Source: Chrysophaeum taylorii | Lineage: Eukaryota > Sar > Pelagophyceae > Pelagomonadales > Pelagomonadaceae | NCBI GenBank assembly: GCA_029834535.1 | Contig: JAQMWT010000493.1 | Span: forward strand, 1 to 55,798 | DNA length: 55,798 bases | Direction: 5' to 3' | In this document: one piece after another, positions 10,204-18,811 of the stretch | Layout: every line of letters begins with the position of its first letter | How positions within the stretch are numbered: the stretch's first letter is position 1 | Made by a program: the position numbers and the translations under genes | The notes under the pieces: generated by a model | The model's input: the letters and a program-made list of their open reading frames with translations, nothing else | Told to the model about the DNA's origin: nothing | The model's database searches: none

Positions 10204-11814
10204 TCAGGTGGTAGGCTTGAAGAAGTTGGTGTTGGCCTCGAGGTAGGTCGCGACCTTGCGGTTGTCTTGGTTCTCTTTGAAGGCGAGAATCGTCTCGATG
10301 GAGAAGGCCTCGATGGCGTGAGTGACCGACATGGTGCCGAGCGCGGAGGAGCGGCGCGCGGAGAAAGGGAATTGGTCGGGGCCTCGGGAGGGAGCCGTGT
10401 TGATGTTGATGCGGCCCACGATGGCCTGGGTGTTGTCGAGGATCTTCGCGGCGGCGGGGTCGTCGCCCGAACAGAAAACGGCAATCTGCTGGCCGTTCCA
10501 GGAGTGGGCGGCCCGAGCGAGGACGAAGTCGACGTCCGAAAAGGTGGATATCGGAACCACCGGACCGAACTGCTCTTCCTGGAAGGCGCGGGCGTCGGGG
10601 GAAACGGGGTAGAGGACGGTGGGCACGACGAGCGTATGGTGCTTGGAGCCGCCCGAGACGACCTTCGAGCCCTTCGAGAGGGCGTCGGCGACGAGGTCAC
10701 CGAGGTAGGCGGGTTTGTGTTCGTCGGGAAGCGGGGTGATGGCCGCGCCGTGCCAGGGGAGTCCAACCTTGAGAGTTTTGACGGCAGCGACGTACTTTGT
10801 CACGAACTCGTCGGAAATCGATTCGTGTAAGAGGACGAGCTTAATTGCCGTGCACCGCTGGCCGTTGTAGGAGGTGGTGCCCGAGATCACCTGGTTCACG
10901 GCGTTATCGAGGTCGGCCGAGGGGAGAACGACGGCGTAGTTCTTGCCCTCGAGCTGCGAGAAGACCTTGAGGCGGTGAGGCTCGGGGTGAGCAAGAACGA
11001 GAGCGTCGCACGCCTTGCGACCGCCAATCAGGCCAACCATGTCGACTTTTCCCGAACCCATGATGGGGCCCAGCGTGGACCGACCCGAGCCCGTGACGAA
11101 ATTCACGACCCCTTTAGGAAAGGCCGCGGCGAGGGCATCGGCGGTGAGAACGTGCGACAATCCGCCGATCGTCGGAAGCTTCAAGACGATGGCGTTTCCC
11201 ATCACGAGCGCGGGGAGCATCATCGCGTACATTTCGTTGAGAGGGTAGTTGAAGGCAGCGACCATGACGCACACCCCTATCGGCCCGCGGCGGACCTTTC
11301 CGGTGACGCCGGAAATGGTCGTCCATTCGCGAAACGACGGCGACGACACATCGGCTCCTCGTTTGAGGGCCTCGAGGACATCTTTGACAAAATCCATCGT
11401 GCGATCGAATTCCTTGGTCGCGTCGGACGTGTTCTTGCAGATCTCCCACATCAACACATTTATGATCTCGTCCCGGACGCCCAGCAACGTTGCCATAAAA
11501 TGCTCGACCGCGGCGACGCGCTCGCCGAGTGCCATCCTCGGCCACGTCCCCTGGCCGCGCCCAAATGCCTCGAACGCAGCGTCCACCGCGGAAACGCCCT
11601 CCTCGGCGGTCATGTGCGCTACCGTCCCAATCTCCACGCGTTTCCCATCGGGACCTCGAATCGGCGAGGTCACCGGAGCAATTTCGCCCGCGTACGCTCT
11701 TTTCAACCCATTGACAAAGGTGATTGACCCATCCACGAACGGCCGCGTCGCGTAAACGCTCTCGTCAGCAACGCTCCGCAGCGACGCATCCTCCTCCCAA
11801 GCGAACGTCGCCAT
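10204..11814 (-). CDS. GAPN: aldehyde dehydrogenase, GAPN type
   Basis: Likely non-phosphorylating, NADP-dependent glyceraldehyde-3-phosphate dehydrogenase, which oxidises G3P to 3-phosphoglycerate and supplies cytosolic NADPH (family knowledge). The 536-residue frame starts at a clear ATG. It has the cofactor-side motif AAFNYPLNE, the general base Glu289 in QLEGKNYAVVL, the nucleophile Cys321 in YNGQRCTAIK and the C-terminal GRININTAPSRGPDQFPF block. The Glu-Cys spacing of 32 fits the ALDH fold. The usual ELGGK around the base is LEGKN here, a variant to note. No transit peptide is obvious, which fits a cytosolic enzyme. It is divergent from the small basic-protein gene at 12014, with 199 nt between start codons. 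Other ALDH substrates cannot be excluded from sequence alone. Confidence 0.88.
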   Translation of the reverse strand: MATFAWEEDASLRSVADESVYATRPFVDGSITFVNGLKRAYAGEIAPVTSPIRGPDGKRVEIGTVAHMTAEEGVSAVDAAFEAFGRGQGTWPRMALGERVAAVEHFMATLLGVRDEIINVLMWEICKNTSDATKEFDRTMDFVKDVLEALKRGADVSSPSFREWTTISGVTGKVRRGPIGVCVMVAAFNYPLNEMYAMMLPALVMGNAIVLKLPTIGGLSHVLTADALAAAFPKGVVNFVTGSGRSTLGPIMGSGKVDMVGLIGGRKACDALVLAHPEPHRLKVFSQLEGKNYAVVLPSADLDNAVNQVISGTTSYNGQRCTAIKLVLLHESISDEFVTKYVAAVKTLKVGLPWHGAAITPLPDEHKPAYLGDLVADALSKGSKVVSGGSKHHTLVVPTVLYPVSPDARAFQEEQFGPVVPISTFSDVDFVLARAAHSWNGQQIAVFCSGDDPAAAKILDNTQAIVGRININTAPSRGPDQFPFSARRSSALGTMSVTHAIEAFSIETILAFKENQDNRKVATYLEANTNFFKPTT

Positions 11815-12013
11815 AGGATTGTTCTTTCCTTCGGTGTTCTGTTCTTCTTCTTCTTCTTCTTCTTCAACACCTCAAGAAGAACAATCTCAATCTTTCTTCG
11901 TCGAGGGTTATTATTAGTTAATTTATCAAAGGAGACGTCGACGTCTTCTTGTATTGGATGACGTGCCAGACGACGCAGAGTCAAGAGCTGACGTCATAAA
12001 AAAAAGGGTTCGG

Positions 12014-12358
12014 ATGGCGAAGCGGAACAGCCTCGCGAAGCACAAGGCGAGCCACGAGTTTCTCCTCAAGCGCGAGGCCGACCTCAAGGCCGCCGCCGCC
12101 GCCAAGAAGCGCAAGCCCAAGCAAAAAGAGCGGACAATCCCGAAAGGATTGGTACGGGGTGCGTCGAAGGACCCTTCTCTGTTCGCTAAAGCTCTCCTCC
12201 TACTCGCAAAGAACAAGAAGAAGAAGAAGAAGCGGACACCTCCGAAGGAGAAGCTGATGGACCTCGTCGAGACCAAGACGACACGACGGGCCGAAGAGGC
12301 CAAGGCGCGCGCGAAGGAGGCCCGAAAAGCCCTCGTCGCTCAGCGCAGGTCGATGTGA
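12014..12358 (+). CDS. small lysine/arginine-rich protein
   Basis: A 114-residue, strongly basic protein. The first in-frame ATG is at 12014 (MAKRNSLAKHKASHEFLLKR); the frame is open a little further upstream but without an ATG. It contains AAAAAKKRKPKQKE, a run of six lysines (NKKKKKKR) and a C-terminal alternating charged helix (RRAEEAKARAKEARKAL). This composition is typical of nucleolar or ribosome-biogenesis proteins, but I recognise no family. Its last 19 nt overlap the 3' end of the convergent acyltransferase-like gene. The reading frame could be partly compositional, so confidence is moderate. Confidence 0.5.
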   Translation: MAKRNSLAKHKASHEFLLKREADLKAAAAAKKRKPKQKERTIPKGLVRGASKDPSLFAKALLLLAKNKKKKKKRTPPKEKLMDLVETKTTRRAEEAKARAKEARKALVAQRRSM

Positions 12359-13335
12359 ACGACCGGGACCTTTTTTGCGACGCGCCGCATGACGTTGTCG
12401 AGACCGCCGACGTGGACGAATTCGGTAATCTTGTCCTCCATCGCCGAGCACGTCGCGTGCCAGAGGACCGGGTTGCGGAGGGTGGCGAGGAGGGAGGGGG
12501 CGTGGTGGCTTTCCCCGCGGGAGTAGAAGGGGAGCCGCGGGGGGGTTATATCGTAGTCCGCATCGTGAAAGGGGAGCGCAAAATGGGGGGTGTGGGCGGC
12601 GGTCGTCTCGACGAGATCGTGGGCGTGGTAGGGCCCGTCGTCCGACACGACGACGACGGCCTTGTCGCATACGTGGTGGGTCACCACCGCGTCCCCAAAT
12701 TCCTTCCCCACGAGCGCCGCGGTGCGCCACCGTTTCTCGGATCGCGTGGTGGCGTCGATGGCGCGCACCCCATCCTCGAGAGTCAGCGAGCCGGCAAATA
12801 CGAGCGCGGCGACTTCGCCGTCAAAGCCAAACCCCGCGACGCCGACGACGAGAGAACGAAAGTCGTCCTCGCGCAGCGCCGTCTCGACCGCGCTCAAGGA
12901 CGCGACGAGGGCCTCGACGCGGCGGCCGAGGTCTGTTCGACCCAGGATCTTTCGCGCGGCGGCAGCGATGGGGGAAGTCTGCGGTGGCACGTCGCGCGCG
13001 TCGGGGAACAATACCCCCAAGAGCTTCGGGGGACCCAGCGGCACGCACGACGCCGCGCGCAGCCACACCACCTTCTCCCGTCGCGAAATAGCGGCGCAGA
13101 TTGCCTCGTAAAACACGTCCGCGACGCGCCACTCGTCCGAAGGACCAGAAAACAGCTCGGGGTCGTCGCGGACGTAGTGGCTGAAAGGTGAGGGCACGAT
13201 CTCGTTCTCGCCCACGGCAAACCCGCACTCGAGACCGCAATTCACGGCGTTCCGCACCTCTCCGAACGTGGCGTGCACCTCCACGCGGACGCGCACGCAA
13301 TTCCCTCTCTCATCGCGCACCGCCACCCCCAACAT
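12340..13335 (-). CDS. degenerate malonyl/acyl-transferase-fold protein
   Basis: A 331-residue protein from the ATG at 13335 (MLGVAVRDERGNC); earlier ATGs at 13371 and 13374 would overlap the divergent gene. It resembles FabD/PKS acyltransferase domains. GVLFPDA occupies the FPGQG position. AGFGFDGEVAALVFAGSLTL at about residue 167 aligns with the nucleophile elbow AGHSLGEYAALVAAGALSL. ALPFHDADYD matches the PFHS histidine region, and LPFYSRG, VLWHATCSAMEDKITEFVHV and VMRRVAKKVP match the C-terminal half. The nucleophilic serine of GHSLG is absent: the loop reads GFGFDG and is one residue longer. If the homology is right, this is a non-catalytic or repurposed acyltransferase fold. It stands alone, with no ACP or KS domain nearby. 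Confidence 0.65.
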   Translation of the reverse strand: MLGVAVRDERGNCVRVRVEVHATFGEVRNAVNCGLECGFAVGENEIVPSPFSHYVRDDPELFSGPSDEWRVADVFYEAICAAISRREKVVWLRAASCVPLGPPKLLGVLFPDARDVPPQTSPIAAAARKILGRTDLGRRVEALVASLSAVETALREDDFRSLVVGVAGFGFDGEVAALVFAGSLTLEDGVRAIDATTRSEKRWRTAALVGKEFGDAVVTHHVCDKAVVVVSDDGPYHAHDLVETTAAHTPHFALPFHDADYDITPPRLPFYSRGESHHAPSLLATLRNPVLWHATCSAMEDKITEFVHVGGLDNVMRRVAKKVPVVHIDLR

Positions 13336-13362
13336 CTCAAGTGAGGGTAAGGTTTTCAAAGC
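13336..13362. promoter_or_regulatory. 27-nt gap between divergent start codons
   Basis: The start codons of the acyltransferase-like gene (minus, 13335) and the RNPS1-like gene (plus, 13363) are separated by only 27 nt. Promoter and leader elements for both must therefore lie inside, or overlap, the opposite coding region. If the minus gene starts at 13371 or 13374 the coding regions overlap instead. Confidence 0.5.
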
Positions 13363-13779
13363 ATGCAGCATCATCGGAGGCTGGTGGTGCGGAACCTGAC
13401 GCGGAATGTCAAGGCCGAGCACCTCGAGGAGATATTTGGGGCCTTCGGCGAGGTGACGAGCGTGTCGCTCGCCGTGGACGCGCGCGTCCAGATCTCCAAG
13501 GGGTACGGTTTCGTGGAGTTCGCGACCTTGACGGACGCGGAGAAGGCGCAGCGATCGATGGACGCGGCCAAGCTCGACGGGAACAGTCTCGAGGTCGACT
13601 TCTATCGGACTCCTCCTCCTCCTCCCCGGCGGCGATCCCGCCGATCGCGGTCGGCGACCCCGCCCTCCTCCGACTCGCGGTCGGACTCGCGGTCGGACTC
13701 GCGGTCCTACTCGTCGTCTTCCTATTATTATTCGCGGTCCTCCTCGTCATCCTCCTCCTCCTCTTCTTCGTCTCACTAA
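13363..13779 (+). CDS. RNPS1: RNPS1/SR45-like RNA-binding protein
   Basis: A nuclear splicing co-factor. RNPS1 is a peripheral exon-junction-complex and ASAP-complex protein that influences splicing and mRNA surveillance (family knowledge). The 138-residue frame starts at an ATG and has one RRM at about residues 6-85. RNP2 is LVVRNL and RNP1 is KGYGFVEF. The phrase NLTRNVKAEHLEEIFGAFG is characteristic of RNPS1. It is followed by a Pro/Arg linker and a serine/arginine-rich tail (SRSDSRSDSRSYS, then a Ser run). It lacks the long N-terminal Ser-rich region of animal RNPS1, so the architecture is minimal. The channel gene starts 8 nt after its stop. Assignment to RNPS1 rather than a generic SR protein is probable, not certain. 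Confidence 0.82.
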   Translation: MQHHRRLVVRNLTRNVKAEHLEEIFGAFGEVTSVSLAVDARVQISKGYGFVEFATLTDAEKAQRSMDAAKLDGNSLEVDFYRTPPPPPRRRSRRSRSATPPSSDSRSDSRSDSRSYSSSSYYYSRSSSSSSSSSSSSH

Positions 13780-13787
13780 CCCTCTAG

Positions 13788-16034
13788 ATGACGAAGATAC
13801 CATATCTTCTTCTTCTTCTTCTTCCTCCTTCTCGAAGGAGGATTATGAAGGGTGTGCTGGCGGCGCTGCGCGGTGCTCAGGCGACGGTGAACCTCGTGCT
13901 CGATGACCGCGAGATCTGCGAGGGTCCCGCGCGGCAAGATGTGCTGAAAATCCTCGAAGATATCCGAACGTTGTGCGAGCGGGAGCTCGCCGGCGAGAGC
14001 AAAAATGAGGTGCTGCGGTCTGCGATGTCCGAGCAACAGCGGATCGCTTTGTTTGAGACCACCCGCGCCCCCCGGAGGTCGCTGCGAGCGGCGGCCGACG
14101 TGGTCCAGATCGCCAGGAGCAAAACGGGAAAGTACGCCGCGCGGTCCGGTCGGCTGCGCGCGTCGGCGAGCGCGGTCGCGTTCGTCGGGCGGTGCCACCA
14201 CCAACCCGCGGCAGTGGCTCCCGCAACAACAACAACAACAACAACAACAATGGGATCCTCCTCCTTGTCGTCGTCGTCGACGTTTGTCGCGAGCGCCGTG
14301 CGGTTCCGGCAGCGGACGCGCCAGCGCGAAGACAGCAAGAGGAGGCGGCGGATGACGGTAATCGAGGACGTCGCGGGAGACGTCGTCGCCGCACCTCGGT
14401 CGTCGGCGGCGGCGGCGTGGACGAGGAAAGTCCCGAAAGTGGGCGGGTCTCCTTCTCGGGTCCTTGCCGACGTTTACGTGATCGTCGCCGCGCCGCTCTT
14501 CGCGTCCTTCGAGTGCCGCGGTCAGTACCGATTTCCGTTGATAGCGCTGAACCTTTGCGTCGAGGCCATCGGAGTGGGCGGGTGGGCGTGTGGCGACCAC
14601 CAACGAAGAAGAAGAAGAAAAGCACACGAGGTTTTCTGCTTTTGGACCGTCGGTCTCGTCGCGTCGTTTTTTTTGCCGTTTTCTCGAGAGATCGCGAACG
14701 CCGCCAAAGTCGCCCAAAGCGCCGCCCTCTTGAAATCGTACGCTGATTCGAGGGACGACGAAATGGAGGACTCGGACGTCGATCCGATCGTGTTTCGCAT
14801 CGGCAAGCTCGCCTTGTGCTTTCTGGTCGTTATCCACTACGTCTCGTGCGCTTACCATTTCGTCGGTCGCGAGTTCTCGAGCGAAGACGACCGAACGCTC
14901 GGCAAGTTCGGATTTTATGCTGCCAGGGGAAACGCGCTCGCGACTCGATGGAGCCATGCCTATTACTGGGCGGTCTCGGTGATCCTGGGAAACAACCTCG
15001 CTCCCGTGACGTCGCTCCAGGCAGCCTTTCACGTAGTGGTTTTTTTGCTCGGTCTCACGATGACCTCGACGATCACCGGATCGATCGCGTCCCTCCTGGC
15101 CAACGCGGACGTGATCGCGACCCAACGACGCATGAAGATGGTCCAGATTCGACGATACCTCAAAGTCTACAAGGTCCCCGACGACCTCGCGACGACGATC
15201 CGACGCTACTATTCGTACTGCTGGACGGCGCACTACAACGACGACTCGGTCTTCGACGACCTCACGGACTCCCTCAAGCTCCGCCTCACGATCGCCACGA
15301 GGCGCCGATTCATCGCCAACTGCGCTTTGTTCAAAGACCTGGACCAGGTTGTCGTCGTCCATTTGGTCACGTGTCTCAAGCAAAAGATCTGCGTCCCGAT
15401 GGAAATCGTCACGGCCGAGGGCGAATTCGGCGAGACGATGTACTTCGTCAGCAAGGGGACCCTCTCCGTCTTTGTTGGAGACAGGGAGGTTGGCAAGCTC
15501 GACGAGGGCGACCACTTTGGCGAGACGGCCCTTCTCACCTCGGTCGGAAGGAGGAACGCGACAATCCTAGCCGACAGATTTGTCGAGCTCCTTTCGCTCG
15601 CCCGGGACGTCCTCCTCGCCGCCAACGCCGAGAACATCACCTTGAGGCACGTCATCCTCACCACAGTCACGCGCCGCCAGTTGGCGACAAGAGTCAGGCA
15701 GGCCCTCGCCCGCGCTAAACTTCGCCTCTGGTGCTACTTCCAGTTTGTCAAGATCCTGACCCGCCTCCGGGACGCGCCCCCTCCAGAGGACCAACATTAC
15801 GTAAAGCCGCCGCCGCCTTCTTCTTCTTCTTCTTATTCTTATTCTTATTCTTATTCTTCCTCCTCGAATGCTGCCAAGCCGCCATATCTCAACCACATCG
15901 TCCGCGCGGTCAAGCGGAAGACCACCACCACCACCACATCTGCTGGGATGATCAACCACCGCCCGACCTCTCGGCGGTTCGCGACCCTCGCCCGCCGCGT
16001 CGCCACGTCGATCAAGGACGACGACGAAGACTAA
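13788..16034 (+). CDS. cyclic-nucleotide-gated/HCN-like ion channel
   Basis: A membrane channel of the CNG/HCN superfamily, 748 residues from the ATG at 13788; Met20 (13845) is an alternative that would lengthen the spacer to the RNPS1 stop. The N-terminus is poorly conserved and has a Thr run. Hydrophobic segments follow at about residues 228-265 and 285-300, then S5 at about 334 (FRIGKLALCFLVVIHYVSC), a pore loop and S6 to about 440. The pore reads ATRWSHAYYWAVSVILGNN, with GNN at 401-403 in place of GYG. A C-linker precedes the cyclic-nucleotide-binding domain (about 530-640), with GEFGETMYFVSKGTLSVF and the phosphate-binding cassette FGETALLTSVGRRNATI. No classic arginine-repeat S4 is obvious. 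Its stop overlaps that of the convergent sulfotransferase gene. Confidence 0.85.
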   Translation: MTKIPYLLLLLLPPSRRRIMKGVLAALRGAQATVNLVLDDREICEGPARQDVLKILEDIRTLCERELAGESKNEVLRSAMSEQQRIALFETTRAPRRSLRAAADVVQIARSKTGKYAARSGRLRASASAVAFVGRCHHQPAAVAPATTTTTTTTMGSSSLSSSSTFVASAVRFRQRTRQREDSKRRRRMTVIEDVAGDVVAAPRSSAAAAWTRKVPKVGGSPSRVLADVYVIVAAPLFASFECRGQYRFPLIALNLCVEAIGVGGWACGDHQRRRRRKAHEVFCFWTVGLVASFFLPFSREIANAAKVAQSAALLKSYADSRDDEMEDSDVDPIVFRIGKLALCFLVVIHYVSCAYHFVGREFSSEDDRTLGKFGFYAARGNALATRWSHAYYWAVSVILGNNLAPVTSLQAAFHVVVFLLGLTMTSTITGSIASLLANADVIATQRRMKMVQIRRYLKVYKVPDDLATTIRRYYSYCWTAHYNDDSVFDDLTDSLKLRLTIATRRRFIANCALFKDLDQVVVVHLVTCLKQKICVPMEIVTAEGEFGETMYFVSKGTLSVFVGDREVGKLDEGDHFGETALLTSVGRRNATILADRFVELLSLARDVLLAANAENITLRHVILTTVTRRQLATRVRQALARAKLRLWCYFQFVKILTRLRDAPPPEDQHYVKPPPPSSSSSYSYSYSYSSSSNAAKPPYLNHIVRAVKRKTTTTTTSAGMINHRPTSRRFATLARRVATSIKDDDED

Positions 16035-17008
16035 TAACTTACGCGATAGTCGAAGAGGCGGGCGAGGGTGGTGTTGAGGAGCTCGCGGGCGATGTCGAGC
16101 TGCTGGGATTTTTCTCCGCCAATATCTGCGCGCCACCTCTCCTCGAGGTTGTACACCTTGGCGGCAATATGGTAGTCGTGGGATATGCCGTTCCGGCGCG
16201 CAGCCACGCCAGGGTTGACACGACCGCTAATTGGTTTGGTCTTCACCGCCCGAATCTCGCAATTTGCCGCGCGCGCTACTCTCCGAATCTCGCACTCGGT
16301 GCAATTGAGAAAGTCCTCGTACCTCAACACGAGAAGATTCGGCTTTGAGTGATCGACAAACCCCGCATAATACGAGTTCCACATGTCGTAGATGTTCGCA
16401 AACTCAACGCGCACCGGCCCGAAGTGCAGGTCCTTGCTGTCGACGACGCAAGGGCCGCGCGTCGCGGGACCAATCGTCAACTGCTGCTTATCGCACGGAA
16501 ACTCGGGCGAGCAGCGGCTCGGCTCCCAACACCGCCGAGGCCCTACCCTCGGCGCCTCGGGGTCGCAGAGGCAGCTCACAACGTACGGATTCCTTTCCAT
16601 CGCGGCTCGCCACGGCAAAGGATGCCGAATTACGACCAAATGAACTTCGTTGCCCGGCAACGGCTCGCACCGACCTATTCCGTAGGGCATGTGCTTCCAC
16701 TGGAAGCACCCCGCGGGATCCCACCACCCCGCCGAGTTGTACATCGTAACGGGTAGCCCCCATTGAATCATTTCTCGATAGATCCAATTCGTGCCCGTGT
16801 TGAACAGCCCGTGGAGACGAATTGGTCGAAGCGATTCGGCGGCGAGGGCGGCGAGCGCGGCGCTCGACGCCTTGCTGCTCTTCGTCTCGCCCAAACTATG
16901 ACACTTGGGCACCTCGCCGACGGCGCCAACCACCACCAACCACGACCACATAGACGACAACAACGGACCTAAAACAACAACGGACCTATCGTATCTTCCT
17001 GACGACAT
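16031..17008 (-). CDS. membrane-anchored sulfotransferase-like protein
   Basis: Likely a Golgi type II sulfotransferase that transfers sulfate from PAPS to glycan or protein acceptors (inferred from fold motifs). The frame has 325 residues from the ATG at 17008. Met20 at 16951 would place a hydrophobic signal-anchor (MWSWLVVVGAVG) at the very N-terminus and may be the real start. The 5'-phosphosulfate-binding loop is LHGLFNTGTNWIYREM (about 65-80), and the 3'-phosphate site is in HLVVIRHPLPW (about 123-133). The later LLVLRYEDFLNC is also typical of the family. Many cysteines suggest a luminal fold. It is convergent with the channel gene, and the two stop codons overlap within CTAA at 16031-16034. 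Confidence 0.75.
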   Translation of the reverse strand: MSSGRYDRSVVVLGPLLSSMWSWLVVVGAVGEVPKCHSLGETKSSKASSAALAALAAESLRPIRLHGLFNTGTNWIYREMIQWGLPVTMYNSAGWWDPAGCFQWKHMPYGIGRCEPLPGNEVHLVVIRHPLPWRAAMERNPYVVSCLCDPEAPRVGPRRCWEPSRCSPEFPCDKQQLTIGPATRGPCVVDSKDLHFGPVRVEFANIYDMWNSYYAGFVDHSKPNLLVLRYEDFLNCTECEIRRVARAANCEIRAVKTKPISGRVNPGVAARRNGISHDYHIAAKVYNLEERWRADIGGEKSQQLDIARELLNTTLARLFDYRVSY

Positions 17009-17896
17009 TGGAAGCTGGAGAGAGAGAGAGACCGACCGGCGAGCGTAGAAATGATGGACAAGACAATGGACTGGAGGAAGAAAACGACGTATGATGCGTC
17101 ACCGCGACGGGACGACATGAGAGCGCGCGACAATAAATACTAAGTTCGCGGCGTTCAGGAACCGCGAAACGATAAGAGCACAATGATGGGACCGACTTAT
17201 GGTTCTCGTTCACCTACGCCAGGAGGCACAAATCTGACGTCGACAGCACGAGCTGAGTTTGCTGAGCGCGTCGGTTTCACGGCGAGGTCGGCAGCGTCAT
17301 ACCTTCGCGCGGCGTCGCAACCGTGCTCGTCGTCGACGACGGGATCTTTTATAGACGAGGCTCTCGAGCGTATGACGTGAGCCTCCTACGTATAATAAAA
17401 GGATCGCTCAATAATGTGGCTATGAAAAAATCAGCTCCAGACCAGAGTCATGTATGCGTTGGCCTCACTGCAGGCAGGCCGGCCGAGTAGCCTGAGGTCG
17501 GGGGAGCTCTCCGCGCGGTGCGCTCTTCACGCGGCTATATGCCCGCCCGCCCGCCCGCCCGCAGCAGCGCGGTATTGCACCAGGGCCCGGCGTAATAAGC
17601 AACAAATCCTGACCGGAAGTGGGCGACCCTGCGAACATCCACGCCGTTCCCTACACGCTGGCCCCGCAAGCCCTCTCGTCTCGCGGGGATGGCCGCTCCT
17701 CCGGCCCGGGGGGGTTGGGAAATCGTGAGAGCAGTCCGTCGTGAGGAGGATTCCGTTCCGAAAGGAGAAGGAAGGTGGCTCCTCGGGCGCGCATAGAGGC
17801 ATCGAGTTATATATTGTGGTGGCGCTGCTGACTTTTGGAAGGATGAGAGAGAGTCCTCGAGAGAAGAAAGGGCGGCGGCGGCGAGAGAGGCGCCTC

Positions 17897-17927
<31 letters not shown>

Positions 17928-17960
17928 GAGAAGGTGTGTCCCCCACCCTATAAAGAAAGT
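17009..17960. other. intergenic region, no gene seen
   Basis: Nearly 1 kb without a supported gene. It contains a GA run (about 17019-17033), a CCCG run (17543-17562), an AAG run (about 17896-17926) and a few frames of 60-177 codons without domain content. It includes the 5' flank of the sulfotransferase gene and the 3' flank of cytochrome c1. Confidence 0.55.
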
Positions 17961-18811
17961 CTAGAAGTGGTAGGATATTTTGCGGGCCTTGAGGGGGGCC
18001 CACTTGAAGCGCTTGGTGAAGCCGGCGACGAGGGCAGCGATCGAGAGGGCGAGGATCCATCGGAAGCCCGCTTTCTTCCGTTCGTCGTGTTCGGGTTCGG
18101 CCGCCCAGGCGAGGAAAACGGCGACGTCTTTTGCCATTTGCGAGATTGTGGCCGGCGTGCCGTCGGGGTATTCGACCGCTTCGTCCATGAGGGGTGGGGG
18201 CATGCCAATCGCGCCCCCCGCAAAGTAGGGATTGTAGTAGAGGCCAGGAAGCAGGACCTTACCAGCTGGGGCGAATCCCTCCGAGTACCCGTTGAGGAGA
18301 GAGAAAATGTAATCAGAGCCGCCGTGCCGGGCCTTGACGATTAGCGAGAGATCGGGGGGGAGGGCGCCGTTGTTCGCCGCGCGGGCGGCCTCGTCGTTCG
18401 CGTAGGGCCCCGGCATGTAATCGGACCTGCGGATCAAATATCAAAGATCGAAGACTACAAAACAAGCTCTCACAGTTTTCCCGGTCTCTCAAACATTTCA
18501 CCCTCGTCGTTCGGTCCGTCGACGACGTCCACCTCCTCGGCCATCGCTTTGACTTCGGCCTCGCTCCAGGCACCGTACTCGACGAGGTTCCGGAACGCGA
18601 GACGGTTCACGCTGTGGCACGTCGAACACACCTCCTTATAGACTTGGAAACCCCGGCGAACGCTCTTCGCATCGTAGGCTGAGAGCATGCCATGGTGGGC
18701 CCAGTGGAGTTCGACGGAAGGAATGTGGTCCTCGTTACACAGGACGCTCACGCCGGCGGCGAGTACCGGGGCTGCGGCGCCCCTCGCGATGTTCACGACA
18801 AAACGCGACAT
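17961..18811 (-). CDS. CYC1: cytochrome c1, mitochondrial (one intron)
   Basis: The haem subunit of respiratory complex III, anchored in the inner mitochondrial membrane. Exon 1 is 18811-18474 and exon 2 is 18426-17961; joining them gives 267 residues. The start at 18811 (MSRFVVNIARGAAAP) gives an arginine-bearing presequence-like N-terminus; upstream codons in frame lack an ATG. The haem motif is VCSTCHSVN (CxxCH). The axial-ligand methionine is in GGAIGMPPPLMDE. PGPYANDEAARAANNGALPP and SDYIFSLLNGY are family signatures. The C-terminal anchor is WILALSIAALVAGFTKRFKW, followed by a short basic matrix-side tail. Splicing restores RPGKLSDYMPGPY exactly. The functional assignment is certain; the precise start is less so. 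Confidence 0.95.
18427..18473 (-). other. 47-nt spliceosomal intron in cytochrome c1
   Basis: On the minus strand the donor is CT|GTGAGAGC and the acceptor is CCGCAG|GTCC. The intron splits a leucine codon (CT/G), and removing it joins two blocks of a conserved protein. Unspliced reading meets TGA at once. This is the clearest intron in the window and sets the expected intron size near 50 nt. Confidence 0.92.

Noticed and set aside
13776..15515. 579-codon open frame antisense to the CNG-like channel
   Set aside because: Arg-rich, repeat-derived translation with no recognisable domain. The plus-strand channel explains the conservation.
16014..16048. GTAAGT at the end of the sulfotransferase gene as a splice donor
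   Set aside because: It lies six codons or fewer from the stop, and no acceptor with plausible downstream coding was visible before the channel gene.
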